Shown here in pieces: positions 15,193-22,082 of a stretch of 64,000 nt of DNA. Under the pieces are notes generated by a model. It was not told where the DNA came from. It worked only from the letters and a program-made list of their open reading frames with translations, and did no database searches. Within the stretch, counting starts at the first letter, position 1; every line of letters starts with the position of its first letter. This stretch comes from Kaiparowitsia sp041742695 (GTDB lineage Bacteria; Cyanobacteriota; Cyanobacteriia; Elainellales; Elainellaceae): contig JBGTOF010000299.1 in the NCBI GenBank assembly GCA_041742695.1, positions 4,228 through 68,227 on the forward strand. The letters are read 5' to 3'. Position numbers and translations under genes: made by a program.

Positions 15193-16176
15193 ATGCCCAC
15201 GGATTACATGTTATTTGTTCATGGTGTTAAAACCCGCAGCGAGGAAGAATTCCGAAAGTCTGCGACGAAGTTGTCAGACGGCATCGCGTTAGGAATCAAC
15301 AATCCCACTAGAACGGTGAAGCCTATTTGCTTCTTTTGGGGAGATCAAAGCAAAGATGCGCAAGCTAAATTAGTTCAGGGGTTTAAGTATTCAGAAGATA
15401 AGTGGAACCAATTTTGGTTTCGAGATTTTCGCACTGAGCAGATCTTGGAGTTTGTGGGCGATGCCGCACTGTACCTCAGTCGTCATGTGGGGTCTAACGT
15501 TGTGCGGGCGTTTCATCAACAGGTGCTGCAAGATGGGCTGAAAGACGCTAGTGCTGAGGCGGGCGATCGCCTGCATCTAATTACCCATAGCTGGGGCACC
15601 GTCATCCTGTTCGACATTCTGTTTGCCCGTCGCTGGGAAGACGAGGGGCTTGACCACGACAACAGCACCCGAGACATTCGCCAGTGCGTGCAGGATATTC
15701 GCAACACATTCTTTGGGTTAACGCCCAACCCAGGACAGGGCATCCCCCTTGCCAGCATTCATACGATGGGGTCGCCCATTGCCTTGTTCACCTTGCTTAA
15801 ACTGACTGGGGAAAGCAGCCACGACCTTAGCCCCCGGCTGAACGAATTGGTGAAAAACCTCTACGATTTGCGAAAGGGGAAACCGCTGCCCTGGCGCAAT
15901 TTTGCTCATCCTGGCGACCCCATTGCCTATCCGCTAGAGGGCCTGTTGCCGCAGTTGCTGCAGCAGGGAGCGAGTCAAGAGTATGTACAGATTGAGGATG
16001 TGGTGCAGGGCGATCGCTTCCCGAACCGGTTGCACAATTTAGGGAATCTGCTGCCCTTTACGCGTCAGCGCTTGCTTCCCGTACTCAGTGGGGGCGACGC
16101 CCACGGCAGCTATTGGGGCAGCGCAGCAGTAGCTCAGTCCATCGGCAGCGTCATTCAGACTTCGATGGACTCGTAG
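15193..16176 (+). CDS. Alpha/beta-hydrolase-like protein (lipase/esterase type)
   Basis: 327 residues from ATG 15193 (MPTDYMLFVHGVKTRSEEEF); the frame is open further upstream, but this start places the oxyanion strand FVHG near the N-terminus as expected. The nucleophile elbow is LITHSWGTVI (Ser ~residue 137), a variant of GxSxG. A later HTMGSPIALFTLL strand and a C-terminal SGGDAHGSYWG, which could supply the catalytic His, support the fold. There is no signal peptide, so it is probably cytoplasmic. Substrate unknown; such proteins are often called lipase or alpha/beta hydrolase. It is isolated, between a decayed gene and leuA. Confidence 0.75.
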   Translation: MPTDYMLFVHGVKTRSEEEFRKSATKLSDGIALGINNPTRTVKPICFFWGDQSKDAQAKLVQGFKYSEDKWNQFWFRDFRTEQILEFVGDAALYLSRHVGSNVVRAFHQQVLQDGLKDASAEAGDRLHLITHSWGTVILFDILFARRWEDEGLDHDNSTRDIRQCVQDIRNTFFGLTPNPGQGIPLASIHTMGSPIALFTLLKLTGESSHDLSPRLNELVKNLYDLRKGKPLPWRNFAHPGDPIAYPLEGLLPQLLQQGASQEYVQIEDVVQGDRFPNRLHNLGNLLPFTRQRLLPVLSGGDAHGSYWGSAAVAQSIGSVIQTSMDS

Positions 16177-16490
16177 GAGGAGCAAGGGCTACGCTTGCCA
16201 TAGTTCAGTCAAAACAGAAATTCACGCTTTAGAATGGCAATTAGCCCAGGCGGGTGAATTCACCTTGGGTTCTGTATCTGCATACTAGAGCGAACACGCT
16301 ATCGGGTCAGCGGCAGTTTTAAATTAACCAGAATCTAACCAGAATCAGCCAGAGTTGTTGCGGCGCAGCGGCAGGGCCACTACGCCGCAAGGCTTTAGAT
16401 TTAGTATTGAGACTGGTCTCAGACAGCACCGCATGCCGATAGCGTATTTTGTTTTGTGACTATCCACTTAATCATGAGTTAAACCTTGCT
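16177..16490. other. leuA upstream region with direct repeats and a hairpin
   Basis: It holds an 11-bp tandem direct repeat AACCAGAATCT/AACCAGAATCA (about 16328-16348) and a perfect hairpin TTGCGGCG/CGCCGCAA (16358-16390) about 100 nt before leuA. No leucine-rich leader peptide was found, so an attenuation mechanism is unsupported. Confidence 0.4.
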
Positions 16491-18113
16491 ATGAACACCC
16501 CTGCTCAGTCTGACCGCATCCTCATCTTCGATACCACCCTCCGCGATGGAGAGCAATCTCCGGGTGCCACCCTAAACGTGGACGAGAAGCTGGCGATCGC
16601 CCGTCAACTAGCACGACTGGGTGTAGACGTGATTGAGGCGGGATTTCCCTTTGCCAGCCCGGGCGACTTTGAGGCGGTGCAAAAAATTGCTGACCAAGTT
16701 GGCACGCCCGATGGCCCCACAATTTGCGGTTTGGCTCGCGCCACCAGACAAGATATCGAAGCAGCGGGCAAGGCGATTCAGCCTGCAGCGAAGGGGCGAA
16801 TTCATACCTTCATTGCCACCTCCGATATTCACCTGGAATATAAGTTGCGCAAGACCCGTCAAGAAGTGTTGGAGATTGCGCCAGAGATGGTGGCCTATGC
16901 CAAAACGTTTACCGATGATGTGGAGTTTTCGCCAGAAGATGCTGGACGGTCTGACCCAGAGTTTTTGTATGAGATGCTAGAGCGGGCGATCGCCGCTGGC
17001 GCTACGACCGTCAACATCCCCGATACGGTGGGATATTTGACCCCGAGCGAATTCGGCACGTTAATTAAAGGCATTAGAGATAATGTGCCGAACATCAACC
17101 AGGCCATCATCTCTGTTCATGGTCACAATGATTTGGGCTTGGCGGTTGCCAATTTCTTAGAAGCCGTGAAGAATGGCGCGCGTCAGCTGGAATGCACCAT
17201 CAATGGCATTGGCGAACGGGCAGGCAATGCTGCACTCGAAGAATTGGTGATGGCGATGCATGTGCGGCGGTCGTTCTATAACCCTTACCTCGGACGTCCC
17301 GCAGAGTCGGAGGAGCCACTGACCAACATCGACACGCGCCAACTCTACAAAACCTCGCGCCTCGTATCAAACCTGACGGGAATGCTGGTGCAGCCCAATA
17401 AAGCCATCGTAGGTGCCAATGCCTTTGCCCATGAATCTGGGATTCATCAAGATGGCGTGCTGAAGCACAAGCTCACCTACGAAATCATGGATGCTCAGTC
17501 CATTGGCCTTACCGACAATCAGATTGTGTTGGGCAAGCACTCAGGGCGCAACGCCTTCCGCACTCGCCTTAAGGAGTTGGGTCACGAAATAGCAGACCAA
17601 GAGCTAAACCGCGCTTTCTTGCGGTTTAAGGATCTGGCTGACAAGAAGAAGGACGTGACCGACTGGGATCTAGAAGCCATCGTCAACGATGAAGCCCAGC
17701 AGGTGCCAGACTTGTTCCGCCTAGAGCATTTGCAGGTGTCTTGCGGCGACCACGCCCGCCCTACCGCCACTGTGACGCTGCGCACGCCTGATGGTCAAGA
17801 GCTGACGGATGCGGCGATCGGCACTGGCCCAGTGGATGCAGTCTACAAAGCTATTAACCGGGTGGTAGATATTCCCAATCAGCTGATTGAGTTCTCGGTG
17901 CAGTCTGTCACCGTCGGCATTGATGCGATTGGAGAGGTTACCATTCGCCTTAAGCATGAAGACCGCATGTTCGCGGGGCATGGGGCCAACACTGACATCA
18001 TCGTGGCGTCAGCCCAGGCTTACATGAACGCCCTCAACCGCCTTTATGCAAGTTTGCGAAACGGGCGATCGCTTCATCCTCAACATGATGAAGTTGCCTC
18101 AGCGGTAATGTAA
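16491..18113 (+). CDS. leuA: 2-isopropylmalate synthase
   Basis: Condenses 2-ketoisovalerate and acetyl-CoA to 2-isopropylmalate, the first committed step of leucine synthesis. 540 residues from ATG 16491 (MNTPAQSDRILIFD); the frame extends upstream, but this start gives the normal length. The TIM-barrel catalytic domain starts with FDTTLRDGEQSPGATL (metal/substrate signature). It contains SVHGHNDLGLAVAN (metal His pair) and NGIGERAGNAALEE. The C-terminal LeuA dimer/regulatory domain occupies about 395-520 (HLQVSCGDHARPTATVTL), so leucine feedback is expected. It stands as a single-gene unit; a family B repeat begins 8 nt after its stop. Confidence 0.95.
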   Translation: MNTPAQSDRILIFDTTLRDGEQSPGATLNVDEKLAIARQLARLGVDVIEAGFPFASPGDFEAVQKIADQVGTPDGPTICGLARATRQDIEAAGKAIQPAAKGRIHTFIATSDIHLEYKLRKTRQEVLEIAPEMVAYAKTFTDDVEFSPEDAGRSDPEFLYEMLERAIAAGATTVNIPDTVGYLTPSEFGTLIKGIRDNVPNINQAIISVHGHNDLGLAVANFLEAVKNGARQLECTINGIGERAGNAALEELVMAMHVRRSFYNPYLGRPAESEEPLTNIDTRQLYKTSRLVSNLTGMLVQPNKAIVGANAFAHESGIHQDGVLKHKLTYEIMDAQSIGLTDNQIVLGKHSGRNAFRTRLKELGHEIADQELNRAFLRFKDLADKKKDVTDWDLEAIVNDEAQQVPDLFRLEHLQVSCGDHARPTATVTLRTPDGQELTDAAIGTGPVDAVYKAINRVVDIPNQLIEFSVQSVTVGIDAIGEVTIRLKHEDRMFAGHGANTDIIVASAQAYMNALNRLYASLRNGRSLHPQHDEVASAVM

Positions 18114-18120
18114 ACATAAC

Positions 18121-18235
18121 TGACAGTTAACGTTTGGCAAATACATAAAACCGTTCTGCCCACAACGCGAGCAGAACGGTTTTATGTATTGTTTCAGCCC
18201 TATAGCGCAGAGTGAAACTACGCTATCGAACTTAC
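18121..18235 (+). repeat. Dispersed hairpin repeat family B, copy 3
   Basis: Starts TGACAGTTAACG 8 nt after the leuA stop. Hairpin 1 is ACATAAAACCGTTCTGC/GCAGAACGGTTTTATGT (a 17-bp perfect stem) and hairpin 2 is GTTTCAGCCC.../GAGTGAAAC; it ends CTATCGAACTTAC. It is the best-preserved hairpin of the family and probably acts as the leuA mRNA 3' end. Confidence 0.85.
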
Positions 18236-18271
18236 ATTAATTTGAGCAATTAAGATGAGAGTACAATCCGT

Positions 18272-19195
18272 TTAGCGACGAATCCCTGACTGCTGCGCTC
18301 GCTGCATCAGCCGTTCTTCATATCGCTGAAGCAAACTGTGGTTTTGCGAGTTCATTTCGTACAGCGCTGGGTCTTGCCGATAGTCATACCCGTTGTTGTC
18401 AGTCGGCTCTCGCCCTGAAGCACCGGTGTTAGGCGGCATATAGGCTAGATTGTTAGGCTGCTGGTATTGCCCGGTCGGCGGCACAGGCTGCTGATTAGGA
18501 GGCTGCTGACTATAGGGTTGGGCAGGCACTTGTCTGGGCGCTTGTTCGGCAATGGGTTGCAGATTTTGACTCTGAGCCCCATAGGGTGGGCGCTGCTGCA
18601 CCCGCTGCTGGTCGTAGCTAGCGGAAGGCGACGATGCAGGAGTAGTTGGATAGCCTACAGGCGGCTGGTTAGACGGATAACCCTGACCTTGCATGGAATG
18701 AGACGACGTGCTCTGGGGATAGTGCTGCTGCTCTGTCTGAGGATGAGCAGTAGCGCTACCGAACGGGGCATTGTTCATCGGCACGTTGCTAATAGGAGGA
18801 GACGATGCAGGCTGCTGATTTGCAGTTTGGGCATTGGGAGCAGGCTGATAGACGCCCCGCACTAGCGCTTCATAAGCATTGTCGATTTTCAAGCTTTCGC
18901 TAAATTCAGGCAAACGCTCGGCTTGCTCTTTGGTAAAGCCAACTGTATAAATACACTCACTGTTGCTATCAATGCGCGATCGCCCCACCGGGAGCAAAAC
19001 CTTCTTGCCAAAGCCCCAAAAGCCTAGGTCAACAACCAGATAGCGAAAGTGACCCTCGTAGTCAACCAGCAGGTCGTGAACGCTACCAATTCTATTGTCG
19101 TCGATATCAGCGTAAACGCTTAATCCTTTGATATCTGATCCGCCAAATGTATCTTCGTAATGTGGATCAAAATCCTTAATTTTTATCAAAACCAT
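18272..19195 (-). CDS. PRC-barrel domain protein with Gln/Pro-rich tail
   Basis: 307 residues. The first ~95 form a PRC-barrel-like domain (IGSVHDLLVDYEGHFRYLVV, KKVLLPVGRSRID). This beta-barrel is found in the photosynthetic reaction centre H subunit and RimM, and is usually an interaction module. The remaining ~200 residues are low-complexity, rich in Gln, Pro, Ser, Tyr and Asn (YSQQPPNQQPVPPTGQYQQP), with no domain, ending in a short basic helix (LQRYEERLMQRAQQSGIRR). It follows the WGxxGxxG gene on the same strand with a hairpin between. PRC-barrel proteins of this form are common stress-associated cyanobacterial proteins; the partner is unknown. Confidence 0.8.
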   Translation of the reverse strand: MVLIKIKDFDPHYEDTFGGSDIKGLSVYADIDDNRIGSVHDLLVDYEGHFRYLVVDLGFWGFGKKVLLPVGRSRIDSNSECIYTVGFTKEQAERLPEFSESLKIDNAYEALVRGVYQPAPNAQTANQQPASSPPISNVPMNNAPFGSATAHPQTEQQHYPQSTSSHSMQGQGYPSNQPPVGYPTTPASSPSASYDQQRVQQRPPYGAQSQNLQPIAEQAPRQVPAQPYSQQPPNQQPVPPTGQYQQPNNLAYMPPNTGASGREPTDNNGYDYRQDPALYEMNSQNHSLLQRYEERLMQRAQQSGIRR

Positions 19196-19233
19196 CGAAT
19201 AACGCTCCTACAGTCTTGTAGGTGTTTACACAT

Positions 19234-19270
19234 CATCTGATGCGATCGTTGAGTACAATCGCATCAGATG
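19234..19270. other. Perfect 13-bp inverted repeat between two minus-strand genes
   Basis: CATCTGATGCGAT / ATCGCATCAGATG with an 11-nt loop, between the WGxxGxxG stop (19295) and the PRC-barrel start (19195). It lacks a T tract, so it is either a stabilising mRNA hairpin or an operator. Confidence 0.5.
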
Positions 19271-19294
19271 AAAAACTGCATTAACTAACTCGCT

Positions 19295-19588
19295 CTATCG
19301 GCGATAGTCAGGTTGAGCAGGTGCATCAGGCTCACGATAGACAGCAGGGCCCGTATTGTTGTTGCGCTGATCTTTACCGGCTAAGCCAGCTAAGCCCAAT
19401 AGACCAATCAAGCCCAACCAACCCCAGTCAAATCCGTCTTCTTCTTCTTCACCAAATGTTTCGCCTGTCTCTGTTCCCACAGGGGCATTTGCTTCTTGAG
19501 AGATAGCAGGCAGAGTCATCGGGGCGATCGCTAGTCCTAACGACAGCACTCCAACACTCATCAATCGATACAATGCTAAGCGTTTCAT
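19295..19588 (-). CDS. WGxxGxxG family small exported protein
   Basis: 97 residues. An N-terminal signal peptide (RLMSVGVLSLGLAIAPMTLPAISQ) is followed by an acidic stretch (GEEEEDGFD). Then comes WGWLGLIGLLGLAGLAGK, the WGxxGxxG membrane-associated signature that often marks sorted cyanobacterial proteins. The C-terminal 30 residues are polar, with KDQRNNNTGPAVYREPDAP. Function unknown; the motif is thought to act as a C-terminal sorting or anchoring signal. ATG at 19588. It is the first gene of a possible two-gene unit with the PRC-barrel gene. Confidence 0.8.
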   Translation of the reverse strand: MKRLALYRLMSVGVLSLGLAIAPMTLPAISQEANAPVGTETGETFGEEEEDGFDWGWLGLIGLLGLAGLAGKDQRNNNTGPAVYREPDAPAQPDYRR

Positions 19589-20254
19589 TTTTTTGGTTCC
19601 TTATTCAACAAACAACTAACAATCAAACTTAATCTGGAGATTATCTCAGAATCACCCTGCTTTGCAGTCAGCAAAACTAGGCGGATGTAATCTATCAGTA
19701 TCAATCTGAATATCACCCGCTTGACAATCTTTCAGATCTGTTTTTGCAGGTTGCAACTACAGCCTTGAATTAGTGCGCGGGAGCATTCTTGAGCGTCCTA
19801 ATTAACAGGCTTGCGGCGAATTAGGTTTGACTTCAACTCACAGCTAATATTATCAAGGCAAGAGGTGGTAGTGTATCGACCTTTAGCTGTAACTTAGAGC
19901 TGATTTTCCATTACCGTAGTATTAGACCTGATGCAGCATCTACTCTCTCGAAATGCACAGGGGCGATCGCCCAGAGCCTAATAAAGATACCTCAACAAAG
20001 GCTTTGACAGCTTCTGGCTATCAGCCCTACTCTGGGTATTACCTTAAATAGAACAAATAGCAGTGACCTTCAAGAGTCAGTGGGGTTCTTGTTTTTAGAA
20101 CAGATTCCACTCCGATTTATTCTGATTTATTTGGCCGAGTGCATATTTATGAAACACTGATGAAATGGTATAGGAAATGTCACCGATTGCTGTGCTTTGA
20201 TGGTGTGCTTTGAATAAAGGGCTTTCTTAAGCCCGTGTGAGTTATAAAACTGTC
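19589..20254. other. Divergent intergenic region, no gene seen
   Basis: About 650 bp between the minus-strand WGxxGxxG gene and the plus-strand sigma factor. It holds the promoters of both; no ORF, long palindrome or repeat-family copy was recognised. Confidence 0.4.
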
Positions 20255-20890
20255 ATGGATGAATCTCTTCGTCAACTTGTGGCCGAGGCCTGTAGCTATC
20301 CTCCCGGTAGCGTCAAGCGACAACGTGCCCTCACTCGCATTATTCGCTTGACCTCCAAAAAACTATGGCGAGAGTCTACCCCTCACTATGAAGATGCGCT
20401 GCAACAAACCTGGGTCTATTTCTGCCAAAACATTTGTGAGGCCAACACCGCCGATCATCCCTACGATCCAACGCGGGGCACGGTTTCTACTTGGCTCAAT
20501 GCCTATCTCAAACGGCGACTGCAAGATGGCTACATTCGTGACCAAGAAACCCGACACCGTGCTGCGCCTGCCAAAACGCTCACTAGCGATCCCGATCATC
20601 CCAAGAATCCAGTCGAAGATGTCGCTGCGCCACCCGACTTGCCGCCCATTCTAGAGACGGTGCAGTTGTGGGTTGAGCGCGATGCCTCAGGCGACCTATG
20701 TGCTACGCATATTGAAGGGCATCCTCAGGTCAATTGCCAAACCTTAATTCTGCGGCGGATGCCGCCAGAGCAAGGCTGGAAAGACCTGTCCGCTGAATTT
20801 GGTCTGCCAATCTCTACCCTTAGCAGCTTTTATCAGCGGCAATGTTTGCCAAGGCTGCGTAAATTCGGTGAATCAGAGGGATATCTATAA
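20255..20890 (+). CDS. Sigma-70-like factor (ECF-like)
   Basis: 211 residues from ATG 20255 (MDESLRQLVAEAC); an in-frame GTG lies at 20237. Residues ~45-60 (YEDALQQTWVYFCQNI) resemble sigma region 2, and STWLNAYLKRRLQDGYI follows. The C-terminus has a region-4-like helix-turn-helix (GWKDLSAEFGLPISTLSSFYQRQCLPRLRKF). This is the diverged sigma-70 type that cyanobacteria encode directly before DUF1822 genes. The DUF1822 gene begins 16 bp downstream behind a strong AAAGGAGG site, so the two form an operon. Expected role: RNA polymerase recruitment at cluster-specific promoters; targets unknown. Confidence 0.8.
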   Translation: MDESLRQLVAEACSYPPGSVKRQRALTRIIRLTSKKLWRESTPHYEDALQQTWVYFCQNICEANTADHPYDPTRGTVSTWLNAYLKRRLQDGYIRDQETRHRAAPAKTLTSDPDHPKNPVEDVAAPPDLPPILETVQLWVERDASGDLCATHIEGHPQVNCQTLILRRMPPEQGWKDLSAEFGLPISTLSSFYQRQCLPRLRKFGESEGYL

Positions 20891-20905
20891 AGGAGGTTTG
20901 GCACT

Positions 20906-21952
20906 ATGGTTTACAACACAGATTTTTCTCTCACGCTACCGATTACACGAGATGCGTTGCATAGGGCAGAGCAATTTGCGCTACGGCAACCCAGTCCCCA
21001 CAAGGCCGCTCAGGTGAAATACAATACCCTGGCGGTTCAAGCGGTTCATGCTTACTTGCAGCTGATGGGTGTGGCGACAGACCTGACTGCTGGCGATAGC
21101 TGGAATCCGGTGGTGCAACTCTGGGCCGATACGGCAGATCTAGAGGTGTCTAGAGTGGGACGGTTGGAATGTCGGCCCGTGGTGGTTACGGGTCGTGGCG
21201 TCCCAGTGCCCTTGAGCTGTCCTATTCCGCCAGAGGTGTGGAGCGATCGCATTGGGTATGTGGTGGTTCAACTCAATGAAGCTACCCGCGAAGCAGAGAT
21301 TCTAGGCTTTAGCCCGTCCGCAGCAGTAGAAAATTTGCCCCTGAATCAGCTCCAACCGATTGAAGACCTGATGACGCATTTGGCGGCGTTGCAGACGCAG
21401 GCGAGTCCTCAGCCAGTGTGGGAGACTTGGGCGACGTTGGGGCAATGGTTGCAGGGACTGGTGGATGCTGGGTGGAGCACAGCTGAGTCGGTGCTCAATC
21501 CGCCCCAGTTGGGCTACGCCATGCGAAGTGCTCTGACGGCAGAGTCGTCAGCGCTAGCGTTTGTCACTCGCCAAGCCAAGCCTATCGATGTAGGCGTACC
21601 GCTGGTGTTGGTGATGGCGTTGAGGCCTGATCCGAGTTCTCCTGATCCAATAGAGAATGCTTCGAGTGGGGAGGTGCGGCAGGCCGAAAATCGCGACTTG
21701 ATGCCTTCTGAATCTAGTCAAACTCCCGCTAGCATTGACATGGTGGTGCAGGTGCATCCGGTGCAAACGGCAACGTTACCCCCAGACGTGATGCTGCAGG
21801 TTTTAGATGAGACTGGTGCAGAATTTTTGGCAGCGCGATCGCACGTCGAGGATGACTACATCCAGTTGCAGCTTAGCGGTGCGTCGGGTGAGCGGTTTCA
21901 AGTGCGGGTGAGTCTGGGCGATCGCACCGTGACTGAATTCTTCCAAATTTAG
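20906..21952 (+). CDS. DUF1822 family protein
   Basis: 348-residue soluble protein of the cyanobacterial DUF1822 family, with no known biochemical function. The N-terminal half shows the family pattern (LPITRDALHRAEQFALRQ, LAVQAVHAYLQLMGVATDL, IGYVVVQLNE). The C-terminal half has a beta-rich module (VQVHPVQTATLPPDVMLQVL through FQVRVSLGDRTVTEFFQI). There is no signal or membrane segment. The start has an excellent ribosome-binding site, AAAGGAGG at ~20889-20896. It sits between the sigma factor and the CHAT/CHASE2 gene, all on one strand. The position suggests a regulator, adaptor or substrate of the neighbouring protease or sigma factor; this is inference. Confidence 0.88.
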   Translation: MVYNTDFSLTLPITRDALHRAEQFALRQPSPHKAAQVKYNTLAVQAVHAYLQLMGVATDLTAGDSWNPVVQLWADTADLEVSRVGRLECRPVVVTGRGVPVPLSCPIPPEVWSDRIGYVVVQLNEATREAEILGFSPSAAVENLPLNQLQPIEDLMTHLAALQTQASPQPVWETWATLGQWLQGLVDAGWSTAESVLNPPQLGYAMRSALTAESSALAFVTRQAKPIDVGVPLVLVMALRPDPSSPDPIENASSGEVRQAENRDLMPSESSQTPASIDMVVQVHPVQTATLPPDVMLQVLDETGAEFLAARSHVEDDYIQLQLSGASGERFQVRVSLGDRTVTEFFQI

Positions 21953-22082
21953 CCAGGTGCGCTCCAATTTCGCACAGGACTTGAACCCCAACCTTGAGCA
22001 ACACGCCGTAGCTGGCTCTGCCTGATGGTAAGCCACTGATGGAATTGCGACGCATCGCAACACTGTGACAGCATGATTTCCT

